From positions 186,001 to 250,000 of the forward strand of contig NZ_JANLNY010000030.1 in NCBI RefSeq assembly GCF_025465995.1: 64,000 bases of DNA, read 5' to 3'. Below, piece after piece: positions 53,720-61,274 of the stretch. The position numbers were made by a program, and so were the translations under genes. Under the pieces are notes generated by a model, which saw only the letters and a list, made by a program, of their open reading frames with translations, had not been told where the DNA came from and did not search any database. Each line of letters begins with the position of its first letter. The first letter of the stretch is position 1. Source of the stretch: Pseudomonas sp. 5P_3.1_Bac2 (GTDB taxonomy: Bacteria > Pseudomonadota > Gammaproteobacteria > Pseudomonadales > Pseudomonadaceae).

Positions 53720-54586
53720 TTAGTGCACTGGGTGCACGTACTCCATCTGATCGGCCTCCAGCAGCAGCTTGTTGGAACTGTTCCCGGTTTCGAATTCTTT
53801 CCAGCTGGATTCGATCTGGCTGACGGCGTCTTTGAGCATCGGCAAATAGCGCCGCGCCGCATCGGGAATACTCATGGCTTTGGCCACGTAGACCAGGCTC
53901 AAGCAGGCCATGACTTGCTGCCCATTGGTGACCGGCAGGGCAATGGCGGCGATGCGTTTTTCCGATTGCCAGTGGGCGTAGTTCTCGCCGTAACCGGCTT
54001 TGCGCGTGTGCTCGATCAGGCGGCGGATGTAACTGGCGTCGCGGGCGAGGGCGCCTTCTTCGTCTTCACGGGCGCGCAACAGATCGAGTATGGCCTCGCG
54101 TTCTTGATCCGGGCAGAAGCTCAAATAGGCCCGGCCCACCGAGGTGTAAAGCATCGGCAAGCGCCGTCCGATCATCGCGCTATTGAAGGATAAGCGACTG
54201 AATTTATGGGTGGTTTCGCGGACCAGCATGGCGTCGCCATCCAGCGTGCAGAGGTCGGTCGGCCAGTGCACTTTTTGCAGCAGGCTGCCCAGCACCGGCG
54301 AGGCCATGGAGGAAATCCACTGGTCATCGCGGAAGCCCTCGCTCAGCTCACGGACTTTCAAGGTCAGCTGATAAAGGCTGTCCTCTGAGTTGTGGCGCTT
54401 GATGTAACCCTCCTGCTGCAAGGTCTCTAGCAAGCGGCGCACCGTGGTGCGATGCAGGCCAGTTTCCTGGCTGATTTGGCTAATGGCGGCGGAGCCATTA
54501 GCGCGGCTCAGGTAGTGCAGGACGCTGAGGCCACGAATCAAACCGCGGACGGATTTGTACTCAGTTTCTTTTTCTTCTTGTGCCAT
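53720..54586 (-). CDS. mhpR: MhpR, IclR-family activator of phenylpropionate catabolism
   Basis: 288 residues. The helix-turn-helix (AISQISQETGLHRTTVRRLL, residues 34-53) and IclR effector domain are clear (TSVGRAYLSFCPDQEREAIL, IAAIALPVTNGQQVMACLSL). It is divergent from mhpA, as in E. coli, and lies beside an operator matching that of E. coli MhpR, so this assignment is strong. The inducer there is 3-(3-hydroxyphenyl)propionate. Its last codons, VHPVH, are encoded by a second copy of the operator. Confidence 0.93.
   Translation of the reverse strand: MAQEEKETEYKSVRGLIRGLSVLHYLSRANGSAAISQISQETGLHRTTVRRLLETLQQEGYIKRHNSEDSLYQLTLKVRELSEGFRDDQWISSMASPVLGSLLQKVHWPTDLCTLDGDAMLVRETTHKFSRLSFNSAMIGRRLPMLYTSVGRAYLSFCPDQEREAILDLLRAREDEEGALARDASYIRRLIEHTRKAGYGENYAHWQSEKRIAAIALPVTNGQQVMACLSLVYVAKAMSIPDAARRYLPMLKDAVSQIESSWKEFETGNSSNKLLLEADQMEYVHPVH
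53722..53738. promoter_or_regulatory. Second MhpR-type box, within the end of mhpR
   Basis: GTGCAC-TGG-GTGCAC at 53723-53737 overlaps the mhpR stop. It lies 17 bases upstream of the -35 of the leftward hydrolase operon. Confidence 0.7.
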
Positions 54587-54604
54587 TTCTTATTATCCAA
54601 GCTG

Positions 54605-54621
54605 CGTGCACTGGGTGCACA
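54605..54621. promoter_or_regulatory. MhpR-type operator upstream of mhpA
   Basis: GTGCAC-TGG-GTGCAC flanked by C and A closely matches, from memory, the 17-base E. coli MhpR operator of form GTGCAC-CTG-GTGCAC. Its centre would be about 61 bases upstream of the inferred transcription start (about -58 in E. coli). Confidence 0.82.
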
Positions 54622-54637
54622 ACGTGCGGCTTTGTGA

Positions 54638-54667
54638 TTGCTGCGTTTTTTTTCTTGTTTCTATACT
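54638..54667 (+). promoter_or_regulatory. Candidate mhpA promoter
   Basis: TTGCTG (54638-54643), 18-base spacer and TATACT (54662-54667), set 17 bases from the MhpR box. The leader to mhpA is about 200 bases. Confidence 0.55.
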
Positions 54668-54870
54668 CCGGCCCATCCCTGAGCAAGGGCTCTGGCACTA
54701 AGGCTGCAACCTTATGTGTCCGCGCCCCAACCGCTAAGACTGCTTTGCCTGGGCATGCAGGCTTCAACGCAACCTCGGTGATCCACTTTTAGCGCCTCCC
54801 CTGCGGCAGTCGAGCTGTGCTGACACAGTTCGCCGTACCACGGCGCGTACAACTCTGGCGGAGAATAATA

Positions 54871-56532
54871 ATGAACCCGAGTCCACAACAGCCTAACGAA
54901 TCGAGCTTGCAAGCTGAAGTCGTAGTGCTGGGCGCAGGCCCTGTAGGCCTAGCCATCGCCAACTATCTTGGGCAGATGGGTGTGCAAGTTCTGCTGATCG
55001 AAAAACTCGACGCGCTGATCGATTACCCACGGGCCATCGGCATCGACGATGAGTCGTTGCGCACCATCCAGTCCTTCGGTTTGGTTGAGCACGTATTACC
55101 GCACACAACGCCGTGGCATGCCATGCGTTTCCTGACGTCTAGCGGTCGTTGCTTTGCCGATATCCAACCGATGCTGGATGACTTCGGTTGGTCGCGGCGC
55201 AACGCCTTTATTCAGCCGCAAGTCGACGGCGTGATGTACGAAGGGCTCAAACGCTTTACCAATGTACGCTGTCTGTTCTCCCGCGATATGTACGACTTTA
55301 GCCAGGATGATCAGGGCGTCAGCCTGAGCCTGCGCAACAGCGATGGCACTGAAGAGCAGGTGCGCGCCGCGTATATGGTCGCCTGTGACGGCGGTAACAG
55401 CTATGTACGGCGCACCTTGAACGTGTCGTTTGACGGCAAGACTGCCCCCAATCAATGGATCGTGATCGACATTGCCAACGACCCGTTGGGCACGCCGAAT
55501 ATTTATCTGTGCGCCGACCCGGTGCGCCCGTATGTGTCGGCAGCGCTGCCCCATGGCGTGCGTCGTTTCGAATTTATGGTGATGCCGGGCGAGACCGAGG
55601 AGCAACTCAGCCGCCCGGAAAACATGCGCAAGCTGCTCGCCCAAGTGTTGCCAGAACCGGATAAAGTCGAGCTGATCCGCCAGCGCGTGTACAACCACAA
55701 CGCACGCTTGGCTGGACAGTTCCGCGTGGGACGCATTCTGTTGGCCGGCGACGCCGCGCACATCATGCCGGTGTGGCAGGGGCAGGGTTACAACAGTGGC
55801 ATGCGCGATGCCAGCAACCTGGCGTGGAAACTGGCGCTGGTGGTCAAAGGTCTGGCTAAGGCGCAGCTGCTGGATACCTATGAGCTGGAGCGCCGCGACC
55901 ATGCGCGGGCGATGATTGATCTGTCGGTTATGGCCGGCCATGTGCTCAATCCACCGAAGCGCATTTACGCCACCTTGCGTGACGGTATCTCCTGGCTGCT
56001 CAACTACGTGCCACCGGTGAAGCGTTACTTCCTTGAAATGCGCTTTAAGCCGATGCCCAAATACACGGCCGGCGTGGTGGTGGCCGACAGCATTAAAAAC
56101 TCGCCAGTGGGCAGCATGTTTATCCAGCCCAAGGTGGAGTTGGAAGACGGCTGTCAGGTGCTGCTGGATGAAGTGATCGGCAGCAACTTCGCGATTATCG
56201 CCTGGGGCAGCAACCCTAAGTGGGGCATGAGCGCGGCGCAGATCAGCGCCTATGAAGCCCTCGGCGTTAAGTTTATTCAGGTACTGCCCGCCGTGCAGCT
56301 TAAGGCGCAGCGAGCGGCCATCGATGGGGTGATCACCGTCGGTGACTTCAATAACCGCCTGAAAACTTGGTTTGGCCTGTATCCGGCTTCGGTGGTGATT
56401 CTGCGTCCGGATCGCTTTATCGCGGCCCTGACCATCCCGCAAACCTTGGACCAAGCTGCCGCAGAAGTCCTGCGCCGTTTGCATGCCAATGACGTTCTGG
56501 CGCCCAGCGCTGTCCAGGCGCAGGTGGCCTGA
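54871..56532 (+). CDS. mhpA: 3-(3-hydroxyphenyl)propionate hydroxylase
   Basis: 553 residues from MNPSPQQPNESSLQAEVVVL (E. coli MhpA 554); GGAG lies upstream of this ATG, and an earlier in-frame start at 54817 lacks support. FAD-binding GAGPVGLAIANYLGQMGVQV near residue 22, DG motif near 170 (VACDGGNSYVRR), and GDAAHIMPVWQGQGYNSGMR near 295 define a class A flavin monooxygenase. It hydroxylates 3-(3-hydroxyphenyl)propionate or 3-hydroxycinnamate to the 2,3-diol with NADH. First gene of the operon. Confidence 0.95.
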   Translation: MNPSPQQPNESSLQAEVVVLGAGPVGLAIANYLGQMGVQVLLIEKLDALIDYPRAIGIDDESLRTIQSFGLVEHVLPHTTPWHAMRFLTSSGRCFADIQPMLDDFGWSRRNAFIQPQVDGVMYEGLKRFTNVRCLFSRDMYDFSQDDQGVSLSLRNSDGTEEQVRAAYMVACDGGNSYVRRTLNVSFDGKTAPNQWIVIDIANDPLGTPNIYLCADPVRPYVSAALPHGVRRFEFMVMPGETEEQLSRPENMRKLLAQVLPEPDKVELIRQRVYNHNARLAGQFRVGRILLAGDAAHIMPVWQGQGYNSGMRDASNLAWKLALVVKGLAKAQLLDTYELERRDHARAMIDLSVMAGHVLNPPKRIYATLRDGISWLLNYVPPVKRYFLEMRFKPMPKYTAGVVVADSIKNSPVGSMFIQPKVELEDGCQVLLDEVIGSNFAIIAWGSNPKWGMSAAQISAYEALGVKFIQVLPAVQLKAQRAAIDGVITVGDFNNRLKTWFGLYPASVVILRPDRFIAALTIPQTLDQAAAEVLRRLHANDVLAPSAVQAQVA

Positions 56533-56533
56533 G

Positions 56534-57487
56534 ATGACGGCTTTAGTCGAGTGCCTGTCGCACACGCCGCTGGTGGGGCATGTCGACCCTCAGCAAGCGG
56601 TGCTGGATGAAGTGGCCGCCGTGATCAGCGCGGCGCGTGAGCGTGTTGCGCAGTTCCAGCCGGACTTGGTGGTGCTGTTTAGCCCCGACCACTACAACGG
56701 TTTTTTTTACGACGTGATGCCGTCGTTTTGCATCGGTATGGCCGCCCACGCCATCGGCGATTTCGGCACCTTGGCCGGCGCGTTGAGCGTGCCCCAAACC
56801 CTGGCTGAGTCCTGCGCCACTGCGGTGTTGGAGCAGGGCGTGGACGCGGCCGTGTCATACCGCATGCAACTCGACCATGGAGCTGCACAGCCACTGGAGT
56901 TGTTGTTTGGTGGCTTGCGTGAGGTGCCGGTGATCCCGGTCTTCATTAACTCGGTGGCGACGCCGCTGCCGAGTTTTCAGCGTGCCCGTCTGCTTGGTGC
57001 GGCGATTGGCCGGTGGGCCCGAGAGCAAAACCTGCGGGTGTTGTTCTTAGGCTCCGGTGGTTTATCCCACCAGCCGCCCGTACCGGAATTAGCCCAAGTT
57101 GAAGGGCTGATGGCCGACCGGCTTAAAGGCAGTGGCCGGTATTTACCGGCCGATGAGCGCGAAGCTCGCACGCAGCGGGTGATCCTCGCGGCGCAGCGTT
57201 TCGTGCACGACCAGAACTCGCTGCACCCACTCAACCCTGAGTGGGATCAGCAGTTCCTCGACACCCTGAGCCGCGGCGAGTTAGCCGCGTTCGACTCGTT
57301 AAGCAATGCCGAGCTATCCGCTGTGGCCGGTAAGTCGACCCATGAGGTGAAGACCTGGGTCGCCGCTTTTGCCGCGTTGCAAGCCTTTGGCCCATACCAG
57401 TGCAGCGGGCGCTATTACCGCGAAATACCTGAGTGGATCGCCGGTTTCGGCGCCCTGAGTGCCCAGCCCTGTGCTGCCGGGCTGTGA
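56534..57487 (+). CDS. mhpB: 2,3-dihydroxyphenylpropionate 1,2-dioxygenase
   Basis: 317 residues; starts 1 base after the mhpA stop. The catalytic H115 (MQLDHGAAQPLEL) and H179 (GSGGLSHQPPVPE) are at the same numbers as in E. coli MhpB, within a class III extradiol dioxygenase fold (LVVLFSPDHYNGFFYD). It opens the ring of 2,3-dihydroxyphenylpropionate next to the diol using Fe(II). Confidence 0.96.
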   Translation: MTALVECLSHTPLVGHVDPQQAVLDEVAAVISAARERVAQFQPDLVVLFSPDHYNGFFYDVMPSFCIGMAAHAIGDFGTLAGALSVPQTLAESCATAVLEQGVDAAVSYRMQLDHGAAQPLELLFGGLREVPVIPVFINSVATPLPSFQRARLLGAAIGRWAREQNLRVLFLGSGGLSHQPPVPELAQVEGLMADRLKGSGRYLPADEREARTQRVILAAQRFVHDQNSLHPLNPEWDQQFLDTLSRGELAAFDSLSNAELSAVAGKSTHEVKTWVAAFAALQAFGPYQCSGRYYREIPEWIAGFGALSAQPCAAGL

Positions 57488-57515
57488 TCAAGAAATCATT
57501 AGGGAAGACAGAGCC

Positions 57516-58373
57516 ATGAGCCGATTCAACGAAGAAAGCAGCAGCCAGTTTGTCACCATCGAAGATGCTGGCCGCTCGCTGCGGGTTCACTACAACGAGC
57601 TTGGCAGCGGCGATAAAGTCGTGGTCATGCTCCACGGCTCAGGCCCGGGTGCTACCGGTTGGGCCAACTTCAACCGCAATATCGATCCGGTGGTGGATGC
57701 CGGTTTTCGCGTGCTGCTGATCAACTGCCCAGGTTGGGGCAAGAGTGATTCGGTGCTGTGCGCCGAGTCCCGTTCCGACTTCAACGCCCGTGTAGTCAAG
57801 GCGGTGATTGACCAGTTGCAGATCGACAAGATCAGCCTGCTCGGCAACTCCATGGGTGGCCACAGCGCCGTGGCCTTTGCCCTGACTTACCCACAGCAGG
57901 TCGACAAACTGGTGCTGATGGGCGGCGGTACGGGTGGCATCAGCGCCTTTGTGCCGATGCCCACCGAGGGCATCAAACTGATCGGCGCGCTGTACCGTGA
58001 ACCGACCCTGGAAAACCTCAACCGCATGATGCAGGTGTTTGTTTACGACGCCAGCGACCTGACGCCAGAGCTGATGCAGGCGCGTCTGGACAACCTGAAA
58101 GCGCGTCCTGAGCACCTGGAAAACTTCGTCAAAAGCCTGCAAGCCCATCCGCTGCAGTTCCCTGACTTCGGCCCGCGCTTGCCCAGCATCCAAGCCGAGA
58201 CCTTGATCGTCTGGGGCCGTAATGACCGCTTTGTGCCGGTCGATACGGGCTATCGCCTGAATGCGGGGATTCTCAATTCGCAGCTGCACGTCTTTAACCA
58301 ATGCGGCCACTGGGCGCAGTGGGAACATGCCGAGCGCTTCAACCGCCTGGTGGTGGATTTCCTCAGCCATTAA
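57516..58373 (+). CDS. mhpC: 2-hydroxy-6-oxonona-2,4-dienedioate hydrolase
   Basis: 285 residues from MSRFNEESSSQFVTIEDAGR; AGGGAAG precedes the ATG. Triad S112 (GNSMGG), D237 (WGRNDRFVP) and H265 (QCGHWAQWEHAE). It splits the ring-cleavage product into 2-hydroxypentadienoate and succinate (fumarate from the cinnamate route). Serves as the intact reference for the two hydrolases at 51737 and 52667. Confidence 0.95.
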   Translation: MSRFNEESSSQFVTIEDAGRSLRVHYNELGSGDKVVVMLHGSGPGATGWANFNRNIDPVVDAGFRVLLINCPGWGKSDSVLCAESRSDFNARVVKAVIDQLQIDKISLLGNSMGGHSAVAFALTYPQQVDKLVLMGGGTGGISAFVPMPTEGIKLIGALYREPTLENLNRMMQVFVYDASDLTPELMQARLDNLKARPEHLENFVKSLQAHPLQFPDFGPRLPSIQAETLIVWGRNDRFVPVDTGYRLNAGILNSQLHVFNQCGHWAQWEHAERFNRLVVDFLSH

Positions 58374-58398
58374 TTGCTGCTAACGCCGTGAGGTCAGC

Positions 58399-59193
58399 AT
58401 GACTGTTTCCCGTGACACCCTCGAACAACTGGCGGCCGAGCTGCGCCGTGCCGAGCAAACTGGCCAGGGCATGGCGCCTGTGCGCGAGCAACTCGGCGTG
58501 GAGAACGCCGAGGCGGCCTATGCCATCCAGCGTCTCAACGTGGCCCATGGCGAAGCCAATGGCCGGCGTATCGTCGGGCGCAAAATCGGCCTGACCAATA
58601 AAAAAGTCCAGGCGCAGCTTGGGGTGGATCAACCGGACTTCGGCACCCTGTTCGCTGACATGTGCTACGGCGACAACGAAACCGTGCCGTTTGCCCGCGT
58701 GATGCAGCCGAAGATCGAAGCGGAAATCGCCCTGGTGCTGGAGCGTGACTTACCCAGCGGCGACACCACCTTTCTCGATGTGCTGAATGCCACTGGCTGG
58801 GTGCTGCCAGCGCTGGAAATCGTTGGCTCGCGCATCCAGGACTGGAACATCCGCTTTGTCGACACTGTGGCGGACAACGCCTCCAGTGGCTGCTTTGTGC
58901 TCGGCGGTCCGGCGCGGCGTATCGCCGATACCGACCTGCGCAAGGCCAGCATGAGCATGAGCCGCAACGCTGAGGTGGTTTCGCAAGGCTCTGGCGCCGA
59001 GTGCTTGGGCCATCCGCTGAATGCGGCCGCCTGGCTGGCCTCGACCATGGCCCGTTTGGGCACGCCACTGAAGGCCGGCGACGTGATTCTCACGGGCGCA
59101 TTGGGGCCGATGGTGGCCGTGGCGCCGGGGGATCATTTTGAAGCAGTTATCAGCGGTATCGGTCAGGTCGGCGTGCAGTTCAGCGCTGAATAA
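58399..59193 (+). CDS. mhpD: 2-hydroxypenta-2,4-dienoate hydratase
   Basis: 264 residues; GAGG before the ATG. Signatures RRIVGRKIGLTNKKVQAQLG, QPDFGTLFADMCYGDNETVP, MQPKIEAEIALVLERDLPSG and VAPGDHFEAVISGIGQVGVQ identify the MhpD/TodG hydratase family. Forms 4-hydroxy-2-oxovalerate. A paralogue of the HpaH-type gene at 50892. Confidence 0.95.
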   Translation: MTVSRDTLEQLAAELRRAEQTGQGMAPVREQLGVENAEAAYAIQRLNVAHGEANGRRIVGRKIGLTNKKVQAQLGVDQPDFGTLFADMCYGDNETVPFARVMQPKIEAEIALVLERDLPSGDTTFLDVLNATGWVLPALEIVGSRIQDWNIRFVDTVADNASSGCFVLGGPARRIADTDLRKASMSMSRNAEVVSQGSGAECLGHPLNAAAWLASTMARLGTPLKAGDVILTGALGPMVAVAPGDHFEAVISGIGQVGVQFSAE

Positions 59194-59225
59194 CCTTTGC
59201 CTTGCGTGCACCTGAGGTCAGAACA

Positions 59226-60161
59226 ATGAAAAAATTAAAAGTCGCGATTATCGGGCCGGGCAATATCGGCACCGATTTGATGATCAAGATCATGCGTAAC
59301 GCCAAGTACTTGGAAGTGGCGGCCATGGTCGGCATCGACCCTGCTTCCGATGGCCTGGCCCGCGCTGCGCGTATGGGCGTGGCCACTACTGCCGAAGGCG
59401 TACAGGGCCTGATCGATCTGCCGCAGTTTGCTGAAATCGACTTCGTCTTCGATGCCACCAGCGCCGGCGCCCACGTGAAAAACGATGCGCAGTTGCGCGC
59501 GGCGAAGCCGGGTATCCGCCTGATCGACCTGACGCCAGCGGCCATCGGCCCGTACTGCGTGCCGGTGGTTAACGGCGCCGAGCATGTGGATAAGCTCAAC
59601 GTCAACATGGTCACCTGCGGCGGCCAGGCGACCATTCCGATGGTGGCGGCAGTCTCCCGCGTGGCCAAGGTGCACTACGCCGAAATCATCGCCTCGATCG
59701 CGTCGAAGTCCGCCGGCCCTGGCACCCGCGCCAATATCGATGAGTTCACCGAAACCACCAGCAAGGCCATCGAAGTGATCGGCGGCGCGGCCAAGGGCAA
59801 GGCGATCATCGTGATGAACCCGGCAGAACCACCGCTGATCATGCGCGACACCGTATTTGTGCTGTCCGAAGCCGCGGATCAAGCCGCCGTGGAAGCCTCG
59901 ATCCTGGAGATGGAGAAAGCCGTCAACGCCTACGTGCCAGGCTATCGCCTGAAGCAGAAGGTGCAGTTCGACGTGATCCCGGCAGAGGCGCCGCTGAATA
60001 TTCCTGGCCACGGCAAATTCTCGGGCCTGAAAACTTCGGTGTTCCTCGAAGTGGAAGGCGCCGCCCACTACCTGCCAGCTTACGCCGGCAACCTCGACAT
60101 CATGACCTCCGCCGCGCTGGCTACTGCCGAGCGTATGGCTGAATCGATGAGCCAAGGCTGA
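59226..60161 (+). CDS. mhpF: Acetaldehyde dehydrogenase (CoA-acylating)
   Basis: 311 residues from MKKLKVAIIGPGNIGTDLMI; GAGG lies upstream. Rossmann motif GPGNIG at the start; the catalytic C131 is in NMVTCGGQATIPMV. Converts acetaldehyde, channelled from the MhpE aldolase, to acetyl-CoA with NAD. Placed before mhpE, as in E. coli. Confidence 0.95.
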   Translation: MKKLKVAIIGPGNIGTDLMIKIMRNAKYLEVAAMVGIDPASDGLARAARMGVATTAEGVQGLIDLPQFAEIDFVFDATSAGAHVKNDAQLRAAKPGIRLIDLTPAAIGPYCVPVVNGAEHVDKLNVNMVTCGGQATIPMVAAVSRVAKVHYAEIIASIASKSAGPGTRANIDEFTETTSKAIEVIGGAAKGKAIIVMNPAEPPLIMRDTVFVLSEAADQAAVEASILEMEKAVNAYVPGYRLKQKVQFDVIPAEAPLNIPGHGKFSGLKTSVFLEVEGAAHYLPAYAGNLDIMTSAALATAERMAESMSQG

Positions 60162-60171
60162 GGAGCGCCCC

Positions 60172-61191
60172 ATGACTTTTGATCCAAGCAAAAAACTCTA
60201 TATCTCCGACGTCACCCTGCGCGACGGCAGCCACGCGATCCGTCACCAGTACTCGCTGCAGAATGTGCAGGACATCGCCCGCGCCCTGGATGAGGCCCGT
60301 GTCGATGCCATCGAAGTGACCCACGGCGACGGCCTGCAAGGCTCCAGCTTTAACTACGGCTTTGGCGCCCACAGCGATTTAGAGTGGATTGAAGCGGCCG
60401 CCGATGTGATTAAGCACGCACGCATCACCGTGCTGCTGCTGCCCGGCATCGGCACCGTGCATGACCTTAAGGCGGCTTATGACGCCGGTGCCCGTTCGGT
60501 GCGCGTGGCGACCCACTGCACCGAGGCCGATGTGTCCAAGCAGCACATCGAATACGCCCGCAGCCTAGGCATGGACACCGTGGGCTTTCTGATGATGAGC
60601 CATATGATCCCGGCCGAAAAACTCGCCGAGCAAGGCAAGCTGATGGAGTCCTACGGTGCCCAGTGCATCTACATGGCCGACTCCGGCGGCGCGATGAATA
60701 TGAACGACATCCGCGACCGCATGCGTGCCTTTAAAGCCGTGCTCAATCCTGAGACGCAGACCGGTATGCACGCGCACCACAACTTAAGCCTCGGCGTGGC
60801 CAACTCCATCGTCGCGGTGGAAGAAGGCTGTGATCGGGTGGACGCCAGCCTTGCCGGCATGGGCGCTGGCGCCGGTAACGCGCCGTTGGAGGTCTTTATC
60901 GCGGCGGCTGAACGTATGGGCTGGAACCACGGCACCGACCTGTATCGTCTGATGGACGCGGCCGATGATCTGGTGCGGCCACTGCAAGATCGCCCGGTAC
61001 GGGTCGATCGCGAGACCTTGGGTTTGGGCTATGCCGGGGTCTACTCCAGCTTCCTGCGCCACGCCGAAGTGGCCGCGCAAAAGTACGGCCTCAAGACCCT
61101 CGACATCCTCGTTGAGCTGGGCAAGCGCCGCATGGTCGGCGGCCAGGAGGACATGATCGTCGATGTCGCCCTGGACCTGCTCAAGCGCTAA
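60172..61191 (+). CDS. mhpE: 4-hydroxy-2-oxovalerate aldolase
   Basis: 339 residues; GAGGAG upstream. DmpG/MhpE motifs: ISDVTLRDGSHAIRHQYSLQ (metal-binding aspartate), ADSGGAMNMNDIRDRM and GMHAHHNLSLGVANS with the metal-binding histidines. Cleaves 4-hydroxy-2-oxovalerate to pyruvate and acetaldehyde, working with MhpF. Ends the mhp operon before a strong terminator. Confidence 0.95.
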   Translation: MTFDPSKKLYISDVTLRDGSHAIRHQYSLQNVQDIARALDEARVDAIEVTHGDGLQGSSFNYGFGAHSDLEWIEAAADVIKHARITVLLLPGIGTVHDLKAAYDAGARSVRVATHCTEADVSKQHIEYARSLGMDTVGFLMMSHMIPAEKLAEQGKLMESYGAQCIYMADSGGAMNMNDIRDRMRAFKAVLNPETQTGMHAHHNLSLGVANSIVAVEEGCDRVDASLAGMGAGAGNAPLEVFIAAAERMGWNHGTDLYRLMDAADDLVRPLQDRPVRVDRETLGLGYAGVYSSFLRHAEVAAQKYGLKTLDILVELGKRRMVGGQEDMIVDVALDLLKR

Positions 61192-61220
61192 CTCATTTGC
61201 CCCCATTCCTCTCGTGAGCA

Positions 61221-61248
61221 ATGCCGTGGTTAGCCACGGCATTTTTTT
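61221..61248 (+). terminator. Rho-independent terminator after mhpE
   Basis: ATGCCGTGG (61221-61229), 4-base loop, CCACGGCAT (61234-61242), then a run of seven Ts. Only 26 bases separate it from the next start codon. Confidence 0.92.
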
Positions 61249-61274
61249 AGCGGCACTGGCCGCAGGAGCCTCCC

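Noticed and set aside
55096..56565. 489-codon open frame antisense to mhpA
   Set aside because: The product is His/Gln/Arg-rich without motifs and lies wholly opposite a clearly conserved flavoprotein gene.
59205..59215. Additional MhpR box upstream of mhpF
   Set aside because: Only one GTGCAC half-site is present and it lies inside the operon between mhpD and mhpF.
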